Part shown: in pieces, positions 1 through 6,757 of the stretch
Layout of the letters: each line of letters begins with the position of its first letter
Numbering within the stretch: the first letter of the stretch is position 1
Origin: JANQUM01 sp047630355
GTDB taxonomy: Bacteria; Bacteroidota; Bacteroidia; Cytophagales; Spirosomataceae
NCBI GenBank assembly: GCA_047630355.1
Contig: JBLHXN010000138.1
Span: 1-8,672 of the forward strand
Length of the DNA stretch: 8,672 nt
Direction of reading: 5' to 3'
Position numbers and translations under genes: made by a program
Notes under the pieces: model-generated
What the model was told of the DNA's origin: nothing
Database searches by the model: none
The model's input: the letters and a program-made list of their open reading frames with translations, nothing else

Positions 1-549
1 AGTCACTCCATGATTCTTTACGGCGAAGACCGGATTACTCCCGCCAAGAAAGTTGCGTTGGCGTTGGCGGAATTAATTCGTACCCGCTACCCGAAAGACA
101 ATCTTGATATTTTGGTTTTCGGAAACGATGCGTGGCAAATTCAATTGCGGGATATTCCGTACTTAGAAGTCGGACCGTACCACACAAATACCGTTGCGGG
201 GCTCGAGTTAGCGATGGATTTACTCCGCCGCCGAAAGACGAAAAACAAGCAGGTATTTATGATAACCGATGGCAAGCCAACTTGCCTGAAAGAAGGAATA
301 AATTACTACAAAAATAGTTTCGGGTTGGATCGTAAAATCACCAACAAAACGTTCAATATTGCCGCTCAGGCGAGACGTTTGAATATTCCGATAACGACAT
401 TCATGATTGCCAGCGATCCGTACTTGCAGCAATTTGTTCGGGAATTTACCGAGATAAATAGTGGCAGAGCTTATTATAGTAACTTAGATGACTTGGGTGG
501 ATTTATATTAGAGGATTTCCAAAGCAACCGACGGAAAAACGTGCGGTAA
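1..549 (+). CDS. VWA domain protein, C-terminal part (5' end outside window)
   Basis: The reading frame is open from base 1, so this is the 3' part of a larger gene; the ATG at base 10 is internal, not the start. The first three residues, Ser-His-Ser, look like the end of the DxSxS metal-ion-dependent adhesion site (MIDAS) motif of a von Willebrand factor A domain. They are followed by MILYGEDRITPAKK. A Thr in the HTNT segment (bases 181-192) and the Asp of FMITDGKP (near base 265-275) would supply the other MIDAS ligands. The domain therefore runs to about the end of the protein, with the alternating beta-strand and helix pattern expected. In bacteria such VWA proteins usually partner a MoxR- or magnesium-chelatase-type AAA+ ATPase, which could lie upstream but is not visible. 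The specific role is unknown. The VWA assignment is firm. Confidence 0.85.
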   Translation, partial: SHSMILYGEDRITPAKKVALALAELIRTRYPKDNLDILVFGNDAWQIQLRDIPYLEVGPYHTNTVAGLELAMDLLRRRKTKNKQVFMITDGKPTCLKEGINYYKNSFGLDRKITNKTFNIAAQARRLNIPITTFMIASDPYLQQFVREFTEINSGRAYYSNLDDLGGFILEDFQSNRRKNVR

Positions 550-584
550 ATCAATCGCATATTGCAACTGGAAATTAACCTACT

Positions 585-1244
585 ATGACAAAAAAAGAAC
601 GCTATAAAGACTTAATAGACTATTTCACCATCAACGTTCCTGATCCAGAAACGGAGCTAAGATATGCCAATCCGTACGAATTATTAGTTTCCGTAATTTT
701 GTCGGCTCAATGTACTGATAAGCGAGTAAATATGGTTACTCCCGCTCTATTTGAACGTTTCCCTTCTCCTTTTGAGTTGAAAGCCGCTACCTCAGATGAA
801 GTATTCACTTACATCCGCAGCATTTCGTACCCAAATAATAAGGCGAAGCATTTGGTCGGAATGGCGAAAATATTGGTCGAAGATTTCAAAGCGGAAGTTC
901 CCGCAAGCATCGAAGAACTTACCAGTATGCCGGGCGTGGGCCGAAAGACTGCAAACGTGATAGCTTCTATCATTCATAATCAGCCTACCATGGCGGTTGA
1001 TACGCACGTTTTTCGGGTTTCGCACCGGATGGGTCTTGTTCCTGTTCGAGCAAAAACGCCTTTTGCGGTTGAAAAAGAATTGGTCAAAAATATCCCCGAT
1101 GAAGTTATTCCCAAAGCCCACCACTGGCTCATTCTGCACGGGCGTTACGTCTGCGTGGCACGTTCTCCAAAGTGTGAAAGCTGCGATTTAACGAGCATCT
1201 GTAAGTATTATGAGAAGTTGCAGAAGGCGAAAGAGAAAAATTGA
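585..1244 (+). CDS. nth: Endonuclease III, DNA glycosylase/AP lyase
   Basis: This is a base-excision-repair enzyme that removes oxidised pyrimidines from DNA and cleaves the abasic site by beta-elimination. At 219 residues it is close to the E. coli enzyme (211). Visible landmarks are LSAQCTD at 39-45, the helix-hairpin-helix LTSMPGVGRKTANVI at 112-126 with the catalytic lysine at 121, and VDTH with the catalytic aspartate at 139. A C-terminal iron-sulfur loop has Cys190, 197, 200 and 206 in the canonical C-x6-C-x2-C-x5-C spacing, so all key residues are present. The ATG at 585 is the first in frame and gives the normal N-terminus; no clear Shine-Dalgarno sequence precedes it. It starts 35 bases after the VWA gene in the same direction and may be cotranscribed with it, though no functional link is evident. 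Confidence 0.97.
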   Translation: MTKKERYKDLIDYFTINVPDPETELRYANPYELLVSVILSAQCTDKRVNMVTPALFERFPSPFELKAATSDEVFTYIRSISYPNNKAKHLVGMAKILVEDFKAEVPASIEELTSMPGVGRKTANVIASIIHNQPTMAVDTHVFRVSHRMGLVPVRAKTPFAVEKELVKNIPDEVIPKAHHWLILHGRYVCVARSPKCESCDLTSICKYYEKLQKAKEKN

Positions 1245-1262
1245 GGGACGAACCTCTTTTTT
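1243..1262 (+). terminator. Weak intrinsic terminator candidate after nth
   Basis: GAGG (1243-1246) can pair with CCTC (1253-1256) across a six-base loop, followed directly by six T residues (1257-1262). It sits at the nth stop codon, where a terminator would be expected ahead of the convergent gene. The stem is only four base pairs, so it may not work alone. Confidence 0.35.
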
Positions 1263-1281
1263 CTACTTTGAACAGTGAGGG

Positions 1282-1293
1282 TCTGACGTCAGA
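1282..1293. repeat. 12-base perfect palindrome between convergent genes
   Basis: TCTGACGTCAGA is a perfect 12-base palindrome in the 58-base gap between the convergent nth and SRPBCC genes. It lacks a flanking T-run suited to termination in either direction. It could be a protein-binding site or chance; no function is assigned. Confidence 0.4.
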
Positions 1294-1302
1294 AAACCAA
1301 AA

Positions 1303-1749
1303 TTAGGCAACTGATTTTCCAAATAATTTCCGATAAATAGGCTTACGATAAAGAAATTGCAGGTATAGTAACGGGTACATCAAATAATCTGTCAGTACGA
1401 AAGGCGTTTTGAAGTAAATATCATCCACGATATACGTTGTACCTCCACGATTCTCTATGATATGCCGATGCTTCCATTCTGATAAAAAGAAAGGAAGTTG
1501 TGTTCCTTCATCCACAAAAAACGAGCGATTTTCGCTTTGTTCATTTTCCGTAATGAGGCTCGTCCAGTTCTGTTTGAAAAGTATAAAATTCAACTTCATA
1601 CTTACCACGTCTCCTACCTGTTCACCGTCGTAGCGTTCGAGGTTTACGGGTGGGAACGGCGGAGCAAGGGCTTTGAACAAGTCGCCGTTAAATTTACTAA
1701 ACACTTCTTTAACGGATTCTTTAACGGACGTTTCTATGAGGATTTTCAT
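1303..1749 (-). CDS. SRPBCC-family (START-like) ligand-binding protein
   Basis: This encodes a 148-residue soluble protein without signal peptide or membrane segment, so probably cytoplasmic. The layout fits the SRPBCC/Bet v1-like helix-grip fold. It opens with a short strand (MKILIETSVK), then a helix (ESVKEVFSKF, 11-20) and a loop with PPFPPVNLERYDG (30-42). Antiparallel strands follow, including FFVDEG (77-82) and LSEWKHRHII (89-98). The C-terminal helical part is rich in aromatic residues (DYLMYPLLYLQFLYRKPIYRK, about 121-141). Such proteins bind hydrophobic ligands in a deep cavity; the ligand is unknown here, and no catalytic residues can be named. The length is typical of Bacteroidota homologues annotated simply as SRPBCC family. 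It is convergent with nth and divergent from the PorE-like gene, so appears to be a single-gene unit. The family call is made from fold pattern and remembered homologues. Confidence 0.75.
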   Translation of the reverse strand: MKILIETSVKESVKEVFSKFNGDLFKALAPPFPPVNLERYDGEQVGDVVSMKLNFILFKQNWTSLITENEQSENRSFFVDEGTQLPFFLSEWKHRHIIENRGGTTYIVDDIYFKTPFVLTDYLMYPLLYLQFLYRKPIYRKLFGKSVA

Positions 1750-1830
1750 GCGGTTTGTAATGTACGCAAATTACTACACGCTCTACGGCTAATTGTTTGA
1801 AAGAATACGGTAGTTATCATCAGAATTCGA

Positions 1831-1858
1831 TTGACAGCTTCTTTATTCACATACTTTG
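1831..1858 (+). promoter_or_regulatory. Candidate housekeeping promoter, no gene directly downstream
   Basis: TTGACA at 1831-1836 is followed, after 15 bases, by TACTTTG at 1852-1858. The second element is one base short of the Bacteroidota -7 consensus TAnnTTTG, and the TTG lies 18 bases upstream, within the usual range for the -33 element. Transcription would start near 1865 and run to the right, with no protein gene for about 600 bases. It could make a long leader for the PorE-like gene or a separate non-coding RNA. Confidence 0.3.
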
Positions 1859-2105
1859 TATTCGGCAGAGACATTTTTAAACCAATTATTTTTTATCTGA
1901 CCCAGCGAATTAACGCATATCGTTTCTATTTATGTTTCAGGACAGTTAAGGTTTTGTAAAAGAAGGTTCTTACTAAGGTCTGAGCTACTCAGTAGGTTAT
2001 TATAGAATATATCAAACTTACTAACTTCGAATTACTACTCAGGTTCAGGGTTTGTTCATAAAGTCTCTTATCAAACCGCCAAAACTGGGATTTAAGATCG
2101 GTAGC

Positions 2106-2117
2106 ATAACGCGTTAT
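2106..2117. repeat. 12-base perfect palindrome ATAACGCGTTAT
   Basis: ATAACGCGTTAT is perfectly self-complementary. Its centre lies 33 bases from that of the next palindrome (2139-2150), about three helical turns. It could be a regulator-binding site; nothing identifies the protein. Confidence 0.4.
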
Positions 2118-2138
2118 AAGTGAGTTCATTATCCTACT

Positions 2139-2176
2139 CGAAAGCTTTCGTATAAGTCCTGACGGACTAAAGCTTT
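2139..2176. repeat. Nested inverted repeats able to form a long hairpin
   Basis: CGAAAGCTTTCG (2139-2150) is a perfect palindrome. Its core AAAGCTTT recurs at 2169-2176 and, being self-complementary, the two copies can pair with each other. Between them AGTCC (2155-2159) and GGACT (2164-2168) form a hairpin with loop TGAC. Together this gives an 8-bp outer stem, a six-base bulge on the 5' side and a 5-bp inner stem. Only two extra T residues follow, so it is a poor intrinsic terminator but could be an RNA structure or a DNA cruciform/binding site. Confidence 0.5.
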
Positions 2177-2192
2177 TTACGCTCGAACTTAC

Positions 2193-2239
2193 CTTGACTA
2201 CCGATATATAAGCCCTGTTGACTAAGTATGGAAGTCAAG
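2193..2239. repeat. Inverted repeat CTTGACT/AGTCAAG
   Basis: CTTGACT at 2193-2199 is the exact reverse complement of AGTCAAG at 2233-2239, with 33 bases between. TTGACTA also recurs directly at 2194-2225 (two copies about 25 bases apart). The element is short enough to be chance, but lies in a cluster of similar symmetries. Confidence 0.3.
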
Positions 2240-2302
2240 AGTAGTTTATTTCGTTATAAAGTCAGTCGTATAGGTTTAATTTCCTCACCTAAACGTACAT
2301 GG

Positions 2303-2317
2303 AACAATTTAATTGTT
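2303..2317. promoter_or_regulatory. Palindrome upstream of the sigma-54 promoter, candidate activator site
   Basis: AACAATTTAATTGTT has two perfect seven-base arms around a central T. Its centre lies 92 bases upstream of the -12 G of the candidate sigma-54 promoter, or about 104 bases upstream of the predicted transcription start. This is the usual distance for the upstream activating site of a bacterial enhancer-binding protein. The symmetry is seen directly; the role is inferred from position. Confidence 0.4.
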
Positions 2318-2387
2318 AGAGAAAATATATTCCACAGATTACTTATAATCAATAATTTATAAAAAAATCAACTTTATTTCATTAAAA

Positions 2388-2404
2388 CTGGCACGGGTTT
2401 TGTC
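2388..2404 (+). promoter_or_regulatory. Candidate sigma-54 (RpoN) -24/-12 promoter
   Basis: CTGGCACGGGTTTTGTC matches the consensus YTGGCACG-N4-TTGCW at every position of the -24 half and at TTG of the -12 half. The single key departure is T instead of C at 2403 after the invariant G. The GG at 2390-2391 and the G at 2402 have the exact ten-base spacing. Transcription would start near 2414, giving a leader of about 60 bases to the ATG at 2475. No equally good housekeeping promoter is seen close to this gene. Confidence 0.55.
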
Positions 2405-2474
2405 TAAGTATATATGTAAAGTCAATTAACGGACTTCCGTGTAATACTCCTACCAACAAGACTGACCCGCCTCC

Positions 2475-4784
2475 ATGAAGAAAAGCATCGTATTAAGCTT
2501 GCTTATTTTACTATTCTCAAGCCAATTTCTGTCCGCTCAGTCGGGCAGATTGAAAGTAGGCAACCGCCACTTTGAGCAAGCATCCTATATTGGAGCAATT
2601 CGTACGTACGAAACCTTCCTCGCTACCAAATCACCGAAAAAAGAAGACCACCGAACAGCATTGACCAATCTGGCGTTCAGCTACCGAAAAGTAGACGATG
2701 CCCGCAACGCCGAACGCGTTTACCGCGAATTAATCAAGACTTACGGCGAAGAAGTAGAGAGCGAGCAATATTTATATTACGCCCAAGCGTTGGCAAAAAA
2801 CGAACATTACCGCGAATCACAAAAAATGTACAGCAAGTACGGGCAACAACAACGCGAAGATCTCCGGGGTCGGCGTTTTACGGTTGCGTACATGGATGAA
2901 TCAGTATTCTATAAAGACTCTTCGCTGTACCGCATTAATTATATGTATCCGCTGAATTCTCGACAATCAGATTTCAGCCCAATGTACCACGAAGGCGGAT
3001 TAGTATTTGTTTCTGCTCGTGACGAAGGCGGCATTATCAAACGGGTTTTCATGCAAAATGAAACACCGTTTTTAGATTTGTTCCAATTCCCTGATACTAC
3101 TTTACTCGTTCCGAAAGAAAAAGAACTGCAAAGTCGGACAGCTTCTCTATCAAGCTACGGTGAATCTGATAACGCACAAGAAATTGAAGCCTTCGAAAAA
3201 GAAGCCAAAGATTTATCCAAAACGGAAGAGTTTAGCCGTACGCTCAACACAAAATATCACGAAGGACCGGTCAGCTTTTTCAGCGATCACCAAAAACTAA
3301 TTTTCACCCGGAACAGCTATGATAAAGGACGTTCGCACAAAAGTAAAGACGGACTAATAATGCTGAAGCTGTACGAATCTACTTTCGATGGTAAAAAGTG
3401 GGGTGACGTAAAGCCACTTCCGTTCAACAGCGACGATTATTCGTGCGGACATCCCGCCATCACCACCGATGACAGCCGGATGTACTTTGTTTCGGATATG
3501 CGGGGCGGTCACGGCGGCACTGATATCTATATGGTTGACTACATAGACGGCGAATGGGGTGCCCCGATGAACCTTGGAAAAGAAATAAATACTGAAGGAA
3601 ACGAAATGTTCCCTTACGTAGACGCCAACAATGATTTATATTTTGCCTCTGACGGTCACGCCGGATTAGGCGGACTTGATATTTTCTTCGTGAATCTTGA
3701 AAATGGAATACCAACCGAAGAACCTCAGAATCTCGGACATCCGATTAATTCATCGCGTGATGATTTCGGTTTAATAACAGACGCTAATCATGGCAGCGGT
3801 TTTTTCAGCTCAAACCGTCGTCGTGGCTATTCTGACGATAACATTTACCATTTCACCCGTAAGTGTCGTGAACTCAGAGTATTAGTTTACGATGCGAAAA
3901 CCAAAGAACCAATCGTGAACGCTGACGTTCGTCTGGTCAGAAATGGCGTTAATCAGAATTTACTTATTTCTGATGAAACGGGTGCAGTTCAAATCTGCAT
4001 GGAAACCATGACTAATTTTGAATTTCAGGCAACCAAGTCCGGATATCAGAAAAACTCTGTGAGTTACGGAACAATGTCAACTTCGCAGCGTAACAAAACT
4101 GAAATTAAGATTTATCTGGAACAAACCAAACGCCCGATTATTTCGGGAACGGTGGTTTCGGAAATGAACGGAAAGCCACTTTCGGGTGCAGCGGTGATTT
4201 TGAGAAACGAACGCGACGGATCTGAAGAAGAACTCACAACCGGTGAAGACGGACGCTACGTTTTCCAACCCGAAAAAGATGGTAGATACAGCGTCAACGT
4301 TTTGAAAGAACGCTACGCCACTAGTTCTGAATACCTCGGGAAAGTGAAGAAAAATCGGGACGAATCAACTTACCAACGAAATATAGGAATGATTGGTGAA
4401 GGCGATATTTTCAAAATCGACAACATATATTACGACCTCGATAAATATGATATTAGATTAGATGCCGCTCAGGAATTAAGTAATAAATTATTGCCTATTT
4501 TACAGAAGTATTCAGACATCAAAATTGAGATAAGATCACATACAGATAGCCGGGCAACAGACATGTACAATCTCCGGCTTTCTCAGCAAAGAGCAAGTGC
4601 CGTAGTCGATTATTTAATCCGCAACGGAGTAGATCGTAGCCGACTGATAGCCAAAGGTTACGGAGAAAACGAAGTCGTCAACGAATGCCTGAACGGCGTA
4701 TCTTGCAGTGAGTACAAGCATCAGGAAAACCGACGCACTGAATTTAAGGTTTTAACCGTTGGAAATTACATCGGAAAGAACTAA
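2475..4784 (+). CDS. PorE-like OmpA-family protein (TPR, PD40 propeller, CRD-like, OmpA_C)
   Basis: This 769-residue exported protein should link the outer membrane or periplasm to peptidoglycan. A signal peptide spans residues 1 to about 21, with likely cleavage after SA before QSG; there is no lipobox cysteine. TPR-like helices follow (about 24-125). Next come PD40 beta-propeller blades, the clearest at 325-356 (YFVSDMRGGHGGTDIYMV), 378-408 (YFASDGHAGLGGLDIFFV) and 429-461, with weaker ones near 167-190 and 264-285. Two carboxypeptidase-regulatory-like beta domains occupy about 466-548 and 553-622. The OmpA_C domain covers about 650-760, with HTDS (Asp691) and LSQQRA (Arg706) matching peptidoglycan-binding positions. 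The same order occurs in PorE of the type IX secretion system, but Bacteroidota carry several paralogues and no porP, porK or sprF gene is adjacent. Involvement in secretion is therefore inference. Confidence 0.85.
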   Translation: MKKSIVLSLLILLFSSQFLSAQSGRLKVGNRHFEQASYIGAIRTYETFLATKSPKKEDHRTALTNLAFSYRKVDDARNAERVYRELIKTYGEEVESEQYLYYAQALAKNEHYRESQKMYSKYGQQQREDLRGRRFTVAYMDESVFYKDSSLYRINYMYPLNSRQSDFSPMYHEGGLVFVSARDEGGIIKRVFMQNETPFLDLFQFPDTTLLVPKEKELQSRTASLSSYGESDNAQEIEAFEKEAKDLSKTEEFSRTLNTKYHEGPVSFFSDHQKLIFTRNSYDKGRSHKSKDGLIMLKLYESTFDGKKWGDVKPLPFNSDDYSCGHPAITTDDSRMYFVSDMRGGHGGTDIYMVDYIDGEWGAPMNLGKEINTEGNEMFPYVDANNDLYFASDGHAGLGGLDIFFVNLENGIPTEEPQNLGHPINSSRDDFGLITDANHGSGFFSSNRRRGYSDDNIYHFTRKCRELRVLVYDAKTKEPIVNADVRLVRNGVNQNLLISDETGAVQICMETMTNFEFQATKSGYQKNSVSYGTMSTSQRNKTEIKIYLEQTKRPIISGTVVSEMNGKPLSGAAVILRNERDGSEEELTTGEDGRYVFQPEKDGRYSVNVLKERYATSSEYLGKVKKNRDESTYQRNIGMIGEGDIFKIDNIYYDLDKYDIRLDAAQELSNKLLPILQKYSDIKIEIRSHTDSRATDMYNLRLSQQRASAVVDYLIRNGVDRSRLIAKGYGENEVVNECLNGVSCSEYKHQENRRTEFKVLTVGNYIGKN

Positions 4785-4796
4785 ATAGAACCACTC

Positions 4797-4836
4797 AATC
4801 TAATCCATAGTACGGCTTTTGTAAGACAATTAGATT
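4797..4836. repeat. Inverted repeat AATCTAAT/ATTAGATT after the PorE-like gene
   Basis: AATCTAAT (4797-4804) is the exact reverse complement of ATTAGATT (4829-4836), enclosing 24 bases. It lies 12 bases past the stop codon and ahead of the strong terminator. It may be a 3'-end RNA stem; the AT-rich arms make chance plausible. Confidence 0.3.
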
Positions 4837-4864
4837 ATAGCCTAAAAAACATTTCATTTTCATA

Positions 4865-4878
4865 GTTAAGTGTTAAGT
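4865..4878 (+). repeat. Tandem duplication of GTTAAGT
   Basis: GTTAAGT occurs twice head to tail with no spacer, nine bases before the terminator stem. No function is evident. Confidence 0.4.
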
Positions 4879-4886
4879 TTTGTAAC

Positions 4887-4921
4887 AAAAGCATCGTCAG
4901 TTTGAACGATGCTTTTTTTTT
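4887..4921 (+). terminator. Strong intrinsic terminator of the PorE-like gene
   Basis: AAAAGCATCGT (4887-4897) pairs perfectly with ACGATGCTTTT (4906-4916) across an eight-base loop, giving an 11-bp stem. An unbroken T-run extends from 4913 to 4921. It lies about 100 bases beyond the stop codon and separates the PorE-like gene from recN. Its last T residues overlap the -33 element of the recN promoter. Confidence 0.9.
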
Positions 4922-4947
4922 GTTTCAACTCTTAGTTTGTAAATTTG
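4919..4947 (+). promoter_or_regulatory. Bacteroidota-type promoter of recN
   Basis: TTTG at 4919-4922 and TAAATTTG at 4940-4947 are separated by 17 bases and exactly match the -33 TTTG and -7 TAnnTTTG elements of the Bacteroidota primary sigma factor. Transcription should start near 4951-4955, leaving a leader of about 60 bases to the GTG start at 5017. The -33 element shares bases with the T-run of the preceding terminator. No LexA-type operator was recognised around it. Confidence 0.75.
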
Positions 4948-5016
4948 TACTTAGTCAATAAAAGAGTACCGGAATATTTCCGATACTTGACCTTCAACTT
5001 TCAATTTCCAAACGGC

Positions 5017-6675
5017 GTGCTTTCACACCTGCTCATTAAAAACTACGCTCTCATAGAGCATTTAGAGGTAAAACCTGATGCTAACCTGAATATAATCACG
5101 GGTGAAACCGGAGCGGGTAAATCCATTATGCTCGGGGCCATCGGTTTGTTGATGGGTCAGCGTGCCGATACCAAAACGTTGCACAATGTCGACGAAAAGT
5201 GTATCGTAGAAGGTACTTTTACGATGGGCGGCTTCTATATTCAAAATATTTTTGAGGAAGAAGAACTGGACTTTCAAAATCCGTGCATAATTCGGCGGGA
5301 AATATCACCGGCGGGAAAATCACGGGCTTTTATAAACGATACGCCCGTTACACTCGAAACGTTGCGGAGAATTGGCGGACAGTTGATGGATGTTCATTCG
5401 CAGCACGATACGCTTTCGCTGGGTTCAAATGAATATCAGCTACAAATCATTGACACTTTTGCTCAATGCCACGACCAACTGGTAAGCTATCAGGAGAAAT
5501 ACCATTCGTATAATAAATTAAAAGTTGCGTACGAGCAATTACAACGGGAGTCTTCCAGCCTAAAAAAGGAATTTGACTACAATAAATTCTTATTGGACGA
5601 ACTCGATGCCGCAAAAATAAAAGTAAACGAACAGGAAGAACTCGAAGAAGAACTCAATATCTTAGAAAATGCCGAAGACGTAAAGCAACGCTTGGTTGGC
5701 GTGACGAATTTATTTAATAATCCCGAACAATCTGTTGTCTCAATGCTTCAGGACGTGGTAGCAACCCTCGCTCCCATCAAAAGTTTCTCGAATCAATATT
5801 CGCAGTTTGTTGACAGAATTCAGAGTGCGTTAATAGAACTAAAAGACGTAGCCGACGATGTAGAAACCGAAGAGGAAAAAATTGAACTTGATGATGAGCG
5901 TATTGCCATTATCCAACAGCGGCTCGATTTACTGTTTAAACTGCACCAGAAACACGCCGTAAAGTCAAATACAGAATTACTCGAAATTCAGGAAACACTG
6001 GAACAGAAAGTGAGCAACGTTTTAAACCTGAGCGATAATATTGCCATTGCGAAAGAACGCATGGAAAAAACAAAAGGTGCCGCTCTCAAAACCGCCGAAA
6101 AGTTATCTAAAACCAGGCAAGGTGTTTTCACCGAAATTGAACGAAAAGTAGTCCAGTTACTTTCAGAGTTGGGCATCCCAAATGCACAATTGAAGATTGA
6201 ACACGAAGTCGGAGATTTGACCGAAGACGGAATTGACTACATTAACTTCCTTTTCAGTGCCAATAAAGGTGTTACCCCACGTCAGCTTCGGGAAGTAGCT
6301 TCCGGCGGAGAATTCTCCCGCCTAATGCTGGTTATCAAATACTTACTTGCCGATAGACGCTCACTTCCAACCATTATTTTTGACGAGATTGACACCGGAG
6401 TTTCGGGGGAAGTAGCAAAGAAGGTTGGAAAAATGATGCGGGAAATGGCAACCAGTATTCAGGTAATTTCCATTACGCATCTCCACCAAATTGCCGGCCT
6501 CGGCACCACGCACCTCTACGTTTACAAAGATAACTCCTCTGCTAAAACAATCAGCAAGATGAAACAGTTATCAAAAGACGAACGCATCGTTGAAATCGCG
6601 AAAATGATTGGTGGGGAAAACCCTTCTGAAAACGCCATTCACAGTGCCATAGAAATACTGAACGTAGAATTATAA
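5017..6675 (+). CDS. recN: DNA repair protein RecN (SMC-like ATPase)
   Basis: RecN is a cytoplasmic SMC-like ATPase that acts at DNA double-strand breaks with RecA-dependent recombination. From the GTG at 5017 the protein is 552 residues, matching the usual ~550. The N-terminus MLSHLLIKNYALIEHLEV is the standard RecN opening. Walker A is GETGAGKS at 29-36. The ABC signature ASGGEFSRL has its Ser at 429, and Walker B with DE at 456-457 lies in TIIFDEIDTG. SITHLHQIA, the switch/histidine region, follows. Between the ATPase halves lies a charged coiled-coil arm, roughly 150-370. The frame is open further upstream to a TTG at 4945, but that codon lies inside the promoter -7 element and the extra residues do not resemble RecN. 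The gene is alone between a terminator and the next unit. Confidence 0.96.
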   Translation: MLSHLLIKNYALIEHLEVKPDANLNIITGETGAGKSIMLGAIGLLMGQRADTKTLHNVDEKCIVEGTFTMGGFYIQNIFEEEELDFQNPCIIRREISPAGKSRAFINDTPVTLETLRRIGGQLMDVHSQHDTLSLGSNEYQLQIIDTFAQCHDQLVSYQEKYHSYNKLKVAYEQLQRESSSLKKEFDYNKFLLDELDAAKIKVNEQEELEEELNILENAEDVKQRLVGVTNLFNNPEQSVVSMLQDVVATLAPIKSFSNQYSQFVDRIQSALIELKDVADDVETEEEKIELDDERIAIIQQRLDLLFKLHQKHAVKSNTELLEIQETLEQKVSNVLNLSDNIAIAKERMEKTKGAALKTAEKLSKTRQGVFTEIERKVVQLLSELGIPNAQLKIEHEVGDLTEDGIDYINFLFSANKGVTPRQLREVASGGEFSRLMLVIKYLLADRRSLPTIIFDEIDTGVSGEVAKKVGKMMREMATSIQVISITHLHQIAGLGTTHLYVYKDNSSAKTISKMKQLSKDERIVEIAKMIGGENPSENAIHSAIEILNVEL

Positions 6676-6757
6676 AAGCGTAGTAACACCTAAACCAATA
6701 CCCACGCAAACCTCACTTCTGTTTTGGTCTGTTAATTACAAAAACCCGCAAGTTCTG

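Larger units (their letters stand above)
1750..2474. other. 725-base gene-free divergent intergenic region
   Basis: No reading frame of meaningful length is open on either strand; stop codons are dense, and no tRNA or rRNA signature is visible. The AT content is higher than in the flanking genes. The region must hold the promoters of two divergent genes but is far longer than needed for that. It contains several perfect palindromes (2106-2117, 2139-2150, 2303-2317), smaller hairpins (1980-1992, 2155-2168), a long-range inverted repeat (2193-2199 with 2233-2239), a promoter-like element (1831-1858) and a sigma-54-type promoter (2388-2404). These are listed separately. A structured RNA or a multi-site regulatory region would explain the pattern; decayed sequence is the alternative. 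Confidence 0.7.

Noticed and set aside
792..1139. 115-codon open frame on the minus strand
   Set aside because: It lies wholly inside nth, which has all catalytic and iron-sulfur residues; the antisense translation has no recognisable domain.
1498..1800. 100-codon plus-strand frame opposite the SRPBCC gene
   Set aside because: Its translation shows no coherent domain, and the minus-strand protein fits a known fold and length.
2013..2020. Minus-strand TAAGTTTG as a -7 element for the SRPBCC gene
   Set aside because: The match is perfect, but no TTG lies at the proper upstream distance and it is over 260 bases from the start codon.
2021..2037. TTCGAAT resembling a tRNA T-loop
   Set aside because: The flanking bases cannot form the required five-base-pair stem and no acceptor or anticodon arms are present.
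2470..2474. CCTCC directly before the ATG of the PorE-like gene
   Set aside because: It is the complement of a Shine-Dalgarno sequence, not one, and it abuts the start codon; treated as chance.
4945..5016. N-terminal extension of recN starting at a TTG codon
   Set aside because: The TTG is part of the -7 promoter element TAAATTTG, and the 24 added residues do not look like RecN, whereas GTG at 5017 gives the standard N-terminus.
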